A DNA stretch of 64,000 nucleotides, from assembly GCF_012489685.1 (NCBI RefSeq), contig NC_080044.1, positions 55,667,507-55,731,506 of the forward strand, in the 5' to 3' direction. Within the stretch, counting starts at the first letter, position 1. Every line of letters begins with the position of its first letter. The DNA comes from Lotus japonicus (Eukaryota; Streptophyta; Magnoliopsida; Fabales; Fabaceae). Positions 9,474-19,233 of this stretch are shown here, piece after piece. Both the position numbers and the translations under genes were made by a program. Under the pieces are notes generated by a model, which ran no database searches, had not been told where the DNA came from, and was given only the letters and a program-made list of their open reading frames with translations.

Positions 9474-10886
9474 TTAACTGCTCGAAGACGACCGCAAGGT
9501 CGGCTGCGTGATCTCCTCCCTTCGGGTCTTGACTATGATATCATCTATATAGACCTCTACCAACTTTCCCATCAACTCCCCGAAGATACGGGTCATCATC
9601 CTTTGGTAGGTTGCCACTGCGTTCTTGAGGCCGAAAGGCAGCATGGTGTAGCAGTAAGTGCCCCGATCGGTGATGAAAGCAATTTTCTCCTCGTCGTCCC
9701 TATGCATTGGGATTTGGTTGTAGCCTGAATAGGCATCCATGAGAGAGAGGTATTCGTACCCGGAGGAGTTGTCTACAAGTGCATCAATGCTCGGTAGAGG
9801 AAAAGGGTCCTTAGGGCATGCCTTGTTGAGATCTGTGTAGTCGACGCACATGCGCCACTTCCCGTTTGCTTTCTTGACCAAGACCACATTGGAGAGCCAA
9901 GTAGTGTACTTGACCTCCCGAATGATCCCAGCCTGAAGCAACTCTGAGGTCTGTTGCTGGATAACTTGCTGCTTCTCGGCGCTCATTTGTCTTTTCTTCT
10001 GAGCCACCGGTTTAAACTTCCGGTCGACAGATAGCTTGTGGTTGCAGAATGCGGGGTCGATGCCGGGCATATCTGCCGACGACCAAGCAAACAGCTTCCC
10101 ATTGGAAAGCAGTAAATTTTCCAGCCGTTTGGAGAGATCGCGGGGGAGGCCACGCGCTATGTTGGTGGTATTCTCCGGAAGGGGACCGACCTGGATAGGG
10201 CGGGACTCCCCGTCGGGTTTGAGGCGCTGATCGTCTCTGGACTGGTCCACTCGGGGGTCGAGGTCGGTCATGAAACTGGTGTGCTGAACGTTGAAGGTGT
10301 CATGCTGGTCGTGGGCTTTGGACTTCTTTCTATTTCTTTCTTCTCTGGCCAGCCTGCAGTTGGAGTTGTAGCAGCTCCTTGCCATTTCGAGATTGCCGCG
10401 TACTGATACCGCCCTTCCTGCCCAGGGGTACTTAAGCATCAGGTGGTGGGTGGATATGATCGCCCTGAAGGTGTTGAGACTTGGCCTGCCAAGGATGGCG
10501 TTGTACGTCGTTGGACATTCCACCACCAGAAAGCGAGCTTTTATAGTCCTGCAAATCCTATGATCTCCCAGGGAAAGGAAAGTATCAAAATATCCTAAGG
10601 GTAGGACTCTGTCCCCTGTGAACCCGATCAAATCATGGTCATAGGGGAGCAGGTCCTTCACCGATAGCCCTAAGCTTTTATAAGCGTCATAAAACATAAT
10701 GTCAGCGGAACTACCTGTATCAATGAGAGTCCTTCGGATCTTACCGTTGCCGATCAGGGCTTCAATGACGATGGGATCATCTTCCTCGCCGGTGTCCTCG
10801 CTGTAATCGTCTTCTGTGAAGGTGATGGCTACCTTCTGCCTTGGGGGGTGGAGGGACCTTGGGCGGGGCCTTCCGGCCGCGGACAT
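9474..10886 (-). pseudogene. Tat protease and reverse transcriptase, broken
   Basis: An open 470-codon stretch. The aspartic protease active site is LIDTGSSAD (near residue 57-65). The RT palm shows the LPFGLKNA and YIDD motifs, the latter at about 9,548. After YIDDIIVK the frame is lost by a small indel near 9,525; the correct RT continuation lies in another frame. The upstream open region overlaps the gag stop codon (10,967), in the -1 frame relative to gag. Confidence 0.9.
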
Positions 10887-10966
10887 GATGACGCGGGTAC
10901 TCCTTTTCTGGCTGTTGTTAGTGGGTCCGCCTACGGCCCATCCTCCGGCTATCGAACCAACACTGA

Positions 10967-12368
10967 CTAGGTTGCTTCCATGATGTCTTCTAACTTCATC
11001 CCGACCGTGTCGGTCGGGGCTTCTTCTACGTTCTCGGCTTCGACCGCGGCGCTCGGGGCTCCGGCGACGGGTGGAGTCCTGTCCTGTCGATCGGCCGATC
11101 GGCGCTTGGGAGGAGTTCGGGCACGGTGCCTTGGAGGGGTTAGAGCACAGTGTCTAGGAGGGGTTGGTGTCCGCCTCGGGGGCGGCGAGCGCGGGCGGAG
11201 GAGGGCACCCGACGACAAAGCTACATACCTAGACAACCTGCCTGCTCTGATCAGTTCGTCCTTGAGGTTCAGACACTCGTCTGTGTTGTGGTCCTGGCTG
11301 TCATGGAATTCACAGAATCTCTTGGAATCCAGCTTGTCCCCTCTCGTCAGGAGTGGAGGGGGGCGGTCCCTGAGGTCGGTGGAGGCTTTTTCCCTCAGGA
11401 TACGCGAGAGGGAGGAGTTCAGTGGGGTATAACTATCATACTTTTTCCGCTTCGGTTTCCGTTCGTCCTGACCCTTCCGTCGGGACTCCCGGATCGAAGG
11501 CTGGTCTTTATGCTCTTTCATCTTCTGCGGTCCTTTGATCGCAAGTGTCTGACTCGCGGCTCTTAGGGTCGCGGCGTCTTCCATGTTTATGAATTTCTCT
11601 GCCCTGGCTAGAAATTCCTCTACAGTGTTGGCCGGCTTGCCATCCAGCGAGGTCAGGAAAGGTCCTGGAGCGAGAGCCGCGGTAGCTAGGACCAACCTTG
11701 TGTCGGGGAGGAGACCGGTGATATCACCAGCCTCTTTGTTGAACCGATTGAGAAAGGCCTTCAGAGATTCTTTCTCTTTCTGCTTAACCAAAGCCAAGGT
11801 TTGCGCGGTCTTCTATATACTGCGGACCGAGGAGTACTGGGATAAAAAGCAGGACACGACCCCGTTCCAGTCGTGCAGGGAGTTGCTCGGTAAGTTCTGA
11901 AACCAGTTCATGGGTCCTTTTCCGAGGCTCATGGGGAAGCAACGGCAGTACAAGGGGTCGCTGGCCCCGGCATACTGCATCGCGCCTACGAAGAAGTTCA
12001 CGTGCTCCTGCGGGTTGGTGTCTCCCTCGTAGAGCTTCACTTTGGGTCGCGCCCACCCCTGGGGGAAAGGAAACGCCATAACTTCAGGGGATAGAGGACC
12101 TCCAATCGGCGCTGGATAGGTGACAAGCGCGTTGTTGGACCTGGGGCGGTTGTGAGTCCTATCCCGAGTCGGGGAAGGGCTCCTTCGCCTGGAAGGGCTT
12201 CGCTGGGGAGAGAGGTGTCTCCGTGGTGTATGGCTAGCCACCCTCTCTGCCGCGGGTGCTCGACGACGCTCCTTTTGGTAGTAGGGGGTCCGGTTCGGGC
12301 CTCCGCTGGTCTCCCCCTCCTGGGAAAACGCGGGTTGAGGGCGCGAGCGAGTCTCCTACTCTTCAAGC
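10967..12368 (-). pseudogene. Tat gag, 3' portion
   Basis: One minus-strand frame runs from the insertion point (12,368) to TAG at 10,969-10,967 but contains TAG stops at 12,358-12,356 and 11,815-11,813. The retrotransposon gag core is recognisable from KLYEGDTNPQEHVNFF and GKGPMNWFQNLP. The C-terminal part is basic and Arg/Pro-rich (repeats of PPRHRART type near 11,100-11,170), and FCEFHDSQDHNTDEC replaces a classic zinc knuckle. The 5' part of the same gag lies 16.5 kb away at 28,867-29,180. Confidence 0.85.
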
Positions 12369-12739
12369 TGTAACACCCCGATTTCGGTGGCGTCACTTTA
12401 GTAACCAAAAAGAAACTTAAAGCGGAAAACGTGAATTATTTTTTTTTTGATAATAATTTTAGAGACTAAAGGAAATGAAACTCAACAACTACAGATAACA
12501 GAACTAATGTACAATAATAATTACAGCCCCCGCTGTAAGTAGCAACCTCGTCACGAGTAACCTCTAGTGACGGAAAGTAGAAAAGGGTAACGCCCGTAGG
12601 CAAAATGTACAATCCCAAAAAGGATAGGTCAAGTGCCAGCAACACAAGCCCTCAAAATAAGAATAAGTCAGAGCTATGACACTAACCCCCAACCTTAGTA
12701 GACTCTAAACACCCATCCCTAAACTTCCATCGTCGACCA

Positions 12740-12912
12740 TCATCTGGTCATGCATTCAGTCCGGGTCCACGTCGAAGGCTCAGTAGTAGTCATGTCGCTC
12801 CGGGTCTTCCCCGTACGACGAAGCACCACGAAACAATCCGTCAACGGCATCTGACAAAAAGGGCATACATAGCCCCCCAAAACACAGGTAGCACGTGCAA
12901 GGGTCAACTTAC
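12740..12912 (-). other. Short ORF with upstream intron-like segment in the solo LTR
   Basis: On the minus strand GTAAGTTGACCC (12,912) to TTTTTGTCAG (12,851) looks like a 62-bp intron directly followed by an ATG (12,850) and a 36-codon ORF beginning MPLTDCF. The same layout (GTGAGTTGACCC ... CTGCCAG|ATG, then MSMADWF) occurs in the young Tekay LTR at 17,821-17,887. The ORF here is far shorter. Function unknown. Confidence 0.35.
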
Positions 12913-13386
12913 GGAATATAATATAGAGAATACAAGACAACAGGCAAAGTATAAGGGGTATATATATACATTGTATATATACATATAAGTTCTGCATTGT
13001 CTACCCTAAGGTTTAAACATAGCATGTTATCACATCTCTAGTACAATTCAATCATCAAAGCACGTAACGATATTTATCAACATCTACTCATCAAAAACAC
13101 ATAACGAAGTTTATCAACTTCAACTCATCCAAATCCCAACGAATATAATTAGAGTGCATGATATGCCCATGCAACGTCAATCTCGACGATTCCAGAAGAA
13201 GTAGGCTGGGCACGATCGAGTCGGTCCTAACACTGGCATTGTGTCGACCATAATCCCTCGAGTGTCACTTACAACATTGACATAGCCGGATCAGTCCTAA
13301 CCCTGCGGGTCGACTTTTCCCTCCGCTATGCCCGACAATCAACAGGTCGATCCTAACCTCACGGTCGATCATATCCCCCGTCGATG

Positions 13387-13806
13387 TCCGAATTACCCGA
13401 AGGTATAAACTGTACCCGAAGGTATAAACTGTACCCGAAGGCATATAGATATACTGTACCCGAAGGTATAAAGATATACTGTACCCGAAGGTATACTGTA
13501 CCCGAAGGCATATAGATATACTGTACCCGAAGGTATACTGTACCCGAAGGCATATAGATATACTGTACCCGAAGGTATATACTGTACCCGAAGGCATAAA
13601 CTGTACCCGAAGGCATATAGATATATTGTACCCGAAGGTATATACTGTACCCGAAGGCATAAACTGTACCCGAAGGCATATAGATATACTGTACCCGAAG
13701 GTATAAACTGTACCCGAAGGCATAAACTGTACCTGAAGGCATAACTGTACCCGAAGGCATAAACTGTACCCGAAGGCATAACTGTACCCGAAGGCATAAA
13801 CTGTAC
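13387..13806. repeat. Minisatellite in the solo LTR, unit ~20-30 bp
   Basis: About 20 copies of CTGTACCCGAAGGYATA with spacers AA, AGATATA or TATA. All three minus frames are open through it because the units are stop-free, which gives spurious ORFs. Confidence 0.92.
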
Positions 13807-15030
13807 CTCATGATGATCTCCAAATCATCCGACTCATCTCCATCCGATGGTCCAAACTGCTCAACGAGCAAAGAGTATCAACATACTCGGAAACTATCAA
13901 TTTCCCGGCTTATCCCTCGGACAGCCCAACGACACAACTGCTCCCACAGCACAAGAGTATCAACATACTCAAAACTTCTCAACTTTCTCAACACTTGGAT
14001 CCGACGACACTTCTCGTTTTCCAAAACTAAGATTCTGACTCCCAAGCTTCCTTCGAGATTATTACCAATACTTAAAGATTTAGAGGTTGTTTAATGTCTT
14101 ATGAGTTTTCTTTACAAAATAATATCCTTTTAATCTTATCGCGAATTTTATAAGTTCCCGGGATCTCCAAATCCCAAATAACTCTAGAGAATGTCTCGAT
14201 CCATGAAAAACCATAACAAGGCCCGAATCTCATTCGTCCTATCAAACTTTCTCAAAACTCTCAAAATAAAATCGGCATGACCTGCCCGCTATCCTCACTA
14301 CTCAGAATCTCATATATCATTGATAAGACATAAGTAAATCAGTACAATTCAACCAACATGTCATATATCAACATATCCTAGAATAATCACGTAGCACTTA
14401 GCATATAAAGCATGCATCACACATCCTAGATTACCCACATAGCACATAGCATGTAAGTCAATCTCAAAAACATATCAGTAGATGCATCATCTACATTGTC
14501 AGCCGAAGCCTCAGAAAACATTTTTCCAATCAAACACAAACAAGTGCATAAACAGTAAATCAAGCCGAATTCATCGACACCTAAAGCATTAACTAGCAAG
14601 GTAAGTTGCCCTTACCTATAGTTATTCCTGCGTTCCCCTCAAAATCAATGCCTTGCTCTTCAGGAAATTCCTCAAAAGCACCTTTAGAGCAAAACCACAG
14701 AAATCAATCACCATGAGTCAGAAACTCAGCAAACAATACTCACTAAGGTTACACGAAGTAGTATATACTCCGAGGTACGATAATCTAGCGCGAAAGGACA
14801 AGTTTTTGAAAAAGAAGTTTTCCTCTTCCTCCTCTATAGCTCTCGGCCACTATTCACAAATAGGAGGGTCGATTTTTCTTCGATCAAACTTGGTTCCTAT
14901 GCTATCATTAGCCGTAACTAAGGGTATTCTAAACTCGAAAAAATTATCGGATCAAAAACTGTCGCAGGGGTATTTTGGTCATTATTTTTAGCTCAGAAAT
15001 TCAAAACTGAAATTTCAAAAAGCAAATTGG
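13807..15030. other. Remaining left part of the solo LTR
   Basis: AT-rich LTR sequence with short repeats around AACATACTC and ATAGCACATAGCAT. No gene is supported. It ends at the target site ATGGG (15,031-15,035) of the young Tekay insertion. Confidence 0.6.
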
Positions 15031-15726
15031 ATGGGTGTAAGACCTGGATTTTCAGAATAAGCTAGTTTCCGACTCACGCGTAGAATCAGTGTAAGCGTGA
15101 CAGGAGTTTGATATTTGAGGAAGATTAATGAAGAAGAAAGTTCAGGAATTGCTTGAGGAATGTTGCGTAGTTGTTTTCGGAGTTAGTGCGAGTCGTCTGC
15201 ACACTTGCCTTAGGGCGAGCGTGTCCAGAATAGGCTACTTCGCTCTTAAAGTAACGTTTTGAGTGAGATTTCGAACTCTCGGAAAATTTAAAGATTCTCT
15301 TTATTTTTCCATCGACCAGCGTTTCATTTCGGAACTCTGGACTGTACGCACGATAGGTTTCACTTTCCGGAAGCTCGACGACTCTAATTTCTTTGCTTCG
15401 AAACCCTATTTTCGAGCAATGGATGAAGACTTTTTCTATTCGGGACTTCTAACGAAGATTCCGTCCGTGTTGCCAGACTTGTTTCGACGTTTCCAATCTT
15501 TCTTCAGTAGGAAGTTTTGTCGTTTGAGCATCACAGCAAAAAGTAGTTTTTCGGGGCAGATTAACCGACACCGCTTTTGAGTTTTTCGATATCGTTTTTC
15601 CCAAATCCTAGATATTTGTTTTGAGTTCTGGAATTCTGACGCTAGAATCTCTCTTAGAATTCCACGGTGATCGTGCTGCAAAAATCGGAATCGCGAAATT
15701 TTCATTTTCCCGCGATTTCGCCCGCC

Positions 15727-15734
15727 TATAAATA
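15727..15734 (+). promoter_or_regulatory. LTR promoter TATA box (5' LTR)
   Basis: TATAAATA within the palindrome CGCCTATAAATAGGCG; the same motif lies at 24,381-24,388 in the 3' LTR. Confidence 0.75.
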
Positions 15735-17197
15735 GGCGAAAAAGCAAAATCCTCTTCATTTTCACCCATTTTGGCCGAGAATTGTAGAGAGAGAGGGAGA
15801 GGAGAGATTTTCGCGAAACCTTGACCAATCTTCGTGCAGTTCGTCCCTACTTCTAGGTATCAAGGTAACTAACACGATTCCTACCTCTGATTGTTGTTTC
15901 TGTTGCGTTTCTGAAGTCGTTTCTGTGCTCTAAGTTTTGAGCTTTTTCTAAAATTGTCCGATTTCTCTGATTTCTCGCTTGGGTTATGTTCCTTATGTTC
16001 CCCTGAGTCTAAAACCTCTGTCAGTAAACTCTGATTGCGATTCAGTTGTCCAGGATCTGAAAAATTGACTCAAAACTCTTTTTGTCTCACATTTCGAAAC
16101 TTTATTGTCGTAAAGCTATAATCTGACTTCGTGCCTTTAGGATTTGTTGTCACGGATGTCATGAGGATCGTTGCTGTCAAATTTGTTTTCAGAACTGATA
16201 ACTTTGAAGTTTTGAGCCTTTATTTTGGACCAAAATGCCCCTGCGTAGTCGTATTTCGACCCGATTGTCCGAAAATTGTTCTGACAGTTTCTTTGCCTTA
16301 GTTTTACCCTAAAACTACCTTGTAAACCGATTTGATCGAAGAAAAAGAGCCGAAGCCCTTTTCTCCTTATGGCCGTGGGTTATTTCCTTAGGGGGGGAGT
16401 TTTCGTTTTCGAAAACTTGTCCTTTCGTACCCGATTGTCGTATTCTGAAGCTTTAATGCTTTGTCTATCGTTTATGTATTGTTTTGCGATCGAACTAATC
16501 GATTTTGTTTGGTTTCTGCTTTGTTTTCCTCCGAGGTTCAGTTGAAGGAACTTTGGAATACTCAGAGCAATTGTTTGAGGAGAACTTTGTTTGCGAAGCT
16601 GGAACAGCTCGAGGTTAGGGCAACTTACTATATATTAGCTATGAATGCATGATAGGCGTCGATCAATTCGACTTATGCTTTACTTTGATGTTGATTATGT
16701 TGATGAACTGATGTTGTGATGTTGTGCTTTGTTGGATTGTGCGTTTTGACGCGACTTCGGAGTGGAGATTCATTGATCTGGTGATCTTTGATGTTTCGGG
16801 TTGGATGAGCAACCCTAGGCAAGCTCAAACGAGGGGTTTGGGACTTAGCCATTTATTGGGATTCGTTGGTTTACTTAGACTTTCCCCGGGAAACTTCTTT
16901 TGGGTGGTTGGTTTTCGGAAAACCTAGAATGAATAGAATTTTGTAAACTAGAGACTTGGGAAACCTAGATTTTGAGAAATAAACTCATAACCTGACTAAT
17001 TCAATTCGAAACGTTTTTACTAAATGAATAGTTATAGGAGAACTAAAGGGGAAAACGTTTACGAAAGACGGGGAAAAGTCGACCTTTGTTGTGGGTTGGG
17101 AGAGTTATCGGAATTGGGGAAAGCCACTAAGGTGAGCTATGGTGATGATTGAAGTCATCGAGTACTCTAGTACTCTTGGGGAGTGTTGTGGAGCCGT

Positions 17198-17336
17198 GTT
17201 GTATTGACCGACACCTAGTGCTCTTGTTGTTTGGGCTGTGTTGTATTGACCGACACTAGACCCTTGTGTTTTCTTGTTGGAGTTGTGTTGTATTGACCGA
17301 CACTTACTCCGAGTTGTGTTGTATTGACCGACACTA
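17198..17336 (+). repeat. GTGTTGTATTGACCGACAC repeat, 4 copies (5' LTR)
   Basis: Four near-identical 19-bp units whose ends are themselves complementary (GTGT...ACAC), with unrelated spacers of ~15-35 bp. The array is repeated in the 3' LTR at about 25,852-25,990. Confidence 0.85.
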
Positions 17337-17442
17337 ACTCATTGGGTTTGGTTGAGATTGGGTTGTGAGCTAGACACTTTCGTGGTAAGGACGATTCGTT
17401 GTTTGGCTAACCACGTTGCATTCAATCGGGTGAATAACGGGA

Positions 17443-17610
17443 ATGGTTCACCTGTGCATATCATGGTGAATAACGGGAATGGTTCACCTTGCATAAATGA
17501 TGAATAACGGGAATGGTTCATCATTCGGTGAATAACGGGAATGGTTCACCAAGGATGAATAACGGGAATGGTTCATCCAGGATGGATAACGGGAATGGTC
17601 CATCCATAGT
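17443..17610 (+). repeat. GGTGAATAACGGGAATGGTTCACC minisatellite (5' LTR)
   Basis: Six units of about 22-24 bp around AATAACGGGAATGGTTCA. Each unit has inverted ends (GTGAA...TTCAC or GATGAA...TTCATC), and where the end base changes its partner changes too, suggesting small hairpins. Repeated at about 26,098-26,265 in the 3' LTR. Confidence 0.85.
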
Positions 17611-17853
17611 GAAAATGCTTCACTTGTGGCGAACGGGAACGCGTCACAAATTCGGATTCATATTGTGCATTTCACGCATACATTCATGCTGACTGAGACT
17701 GTGTGCTGTTTGTTTATTGAAGTAATGTTAGAGCCATAACATGCTAGGATTACTTATATGCCTAAATAACAACTTATATATATACCCTGTCACATGTTGT
17801 GTGTATATGTACTTATTGCTGTGAGTTGACCCTAGCGCCTTGGCTTTGTTTGT

Positions 17854-18555
17854 ATGTTTGTCTTTGGGCGGTCGGCCTGCTGCCAGATGTCGATGGCCGA
17901 CTGGTTCTCGACGGTCTCTCCCTCGGGGGGGATCAGATATGAGTTGCTGGATAGGGATGCCCCCACCGCTTGGGTGATCGGTGTGGCTGGTCACCGGGCG
18001 ACGTATAGGGGAAGGGTCATGGAGGACCGGACGGATGAGCGAGGACGCCTGACGAGCGGAGTGCTACGGCGTATGGAGCTGAGTTTTGACTTGCCGCCCT
18101 CAGTTCATTGTGGACCAGGCACTGGACATGCACCACCTGCACCACCTCCGACTTCACCTTCTGTTGAGGAGGACCCAGAGGAGATCGAGCCTGCTGCTGC
18201 TGCTATATCTGTTGTGCCACCTCCGGCTACTGCCATCGCTTCTACCGACGTGGCGTCGTCCTCTAGGCTCGTACAGCCGAGGAGGGAGTCTGTTGTCCCA
18301 TCTGTCTCACGTCTCTTATCTTTCTCTTCACCGCACGGCTACCGTGTGGACCCCTTGATGAGGGTGGAGGAGGAGGATGTTCTCACAGGAGCGGTGGATG
18401 TGGAGACCGGCTCGACTAGGGCGGTGCGCAGGACAGTGAGGAGGGAGGTTATGGATTTGGACACCGAGATGATTACGGTGGATTCCGACTCTGACTCCGA
18501 GAGCAGTGGGGAGAGCTACTCGCCGAGCAGCGATGAGGAGGAGGATGATTGGTGA
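17854..18555 (+). CDS. LTR-embedded ORF, 233 codons, acidic C-terminus (5' LTR copy)
   Basis: Open from ATG 17,854 to TGA 18,555. If the intron-like segment 17,821-17,886 is real, the true start is ATG 17,887 (MSMADWFSTV...), giving 222 aa. The first ~75 residues look globular (ADWFSTVSPSGGIRYELLD ... RRMELSFDLP), the middle is Pro/Ser/Ala-rich, and the C-terminal ~35 residues are an acidic Asp/Ser/Glu tail. The region is clearly more GC-rich than the rest of the LTR. It lies downstream of the LTR TATA box and upstream of the PBS, so it would be the first sizeable ORF on the genomic RNA. I know no family for it. It might be coincidental, but length and composition argue against that. Confidence 0.5.
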   Translation: MFVFGRSACCQMSMADWFSTVSPSGGIRYELLDRDAPTAWVIGVAGHRATYRGRVMEDRTDERGRLTSGVLRRMELSFDLPPSVHCGPGTGHAPPAPPPTSPSVEEDPEEIEPAAAAISVVPPPATAIASTDVASSSRLVQPRRESVVPSVSRLLSFSSPHGYRVDPLMRVEEEDVLTGAVDVETGSTRAVRRTVRREVMDLDTEMITVDSDSDSESSGESYSPSSDEEEDDW

Positions 18556-19029
18556 GCTGAGCTGGGAGGGTAGGTTAGGATTAGCGACATTTTTTGTGTA
18601 GAGCTCTGATCGTCAGTTTCTTTTTGGGACAGGGTAGGTTCCGATGTGTGGCTTTTTGTGTGGTTCTTTTGAGGAGGATCACAGAGAGTCTGTCGGAGTA
18701 TAGGGGTCTTCCTTTCAGGCCATTTTTGAGTGCCGACTTTCTCTTGGATAACTGTATTTTGATACTTTTACTCACAGTTCTGGTTTGTATATTTGCTTGC
18801 GGGCGTACATCTTTGGAGTCACTGCGGCTTCGCGTGACATGGAGTGCAGCCGAGGCTGTACAGATGTATATATTTGTATATCGGTTAGTTTAGTTGTTGG
18901 GTGTTGTCTCTACTTCTTTATCGCTTTGATTTAAAGGAAAGAAACAAAAGAAAAAAAAATTACCTGTTTTCCGCGTAAAGTTTATTTTTGGTTACTAAAG
19001 TGACACCTGGAAGTCGGGGTGTTACATTG

Positions 19030-19041
19030 TGGTATCAGAGC
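19030..19041 (+). other. Primer-binding site, initiator Met tRNA (Tekay)
   Basis: TGGTATCAGAGC, three bases after the 5' LTR end, is complementary to the 3' end of plant initiator tRNA-Met. Confidence 0.92.
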
Positions 19042-19233
19042 TTAGTCGAGTCTTTTGGGAGTCTTTGGGGAATAGGTCTTCTGTGCTAGGTTGTGTGACT
19101 CTGCAAAGAGTGAAAATTGATTGTCTGCAGGACGATTTTTCGTTCTAATTGATTGCATGGTTGTTTAACCATATGTAATAGTTTGGTGCTATTCTACGAT
19201 TAGGACTAACAGTTTTCTTGGGGCTAACAGACG

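Larger units (their letters stand above)
15036..19026 (+). repeat. 5' LTR of the young Tekay element
   Basis: 3,991 bp, from TGTAAGACC to GGTGTTACA. TATA box at 15,727-15,734. The transcribed leader part (R-U5) is thus over 3 kb long and contains splice-like sites (for example TCAAG|GTAACT near 15,865), two minisatellites and an ORF of 233 codons. Confidence 0.95.

Noticed and set aside
10980..11566. Plus-strand ORFs of 138-150 codons
   Set aside because: Antisense to the Arg/Pro-rich Tat gag C-terminus; no domain and no splice or promoter context.
13387..13806. CRISPR-like repeat array
   Set aside because: Units are tandem with no unique spacers, inside a plant retrotransposon LTR; CRISPR is not expected here.
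13265..13871. Three overlapping minus-strand ORFs of 134-170 codons
   Set aside because: They are translations of the CTGTACCCGAAGGCATA minisatellite in three frames; the unit simply lacks stops.
19030..19041. tRNA gene fragments suggested by GGTATCAGAGC-type strings (also near 30,311; 41,424; 45,141; 46,333)
   Set aside because: They are primer-binding sites directly next to LTR ends; no cloverleaf surrounds them.
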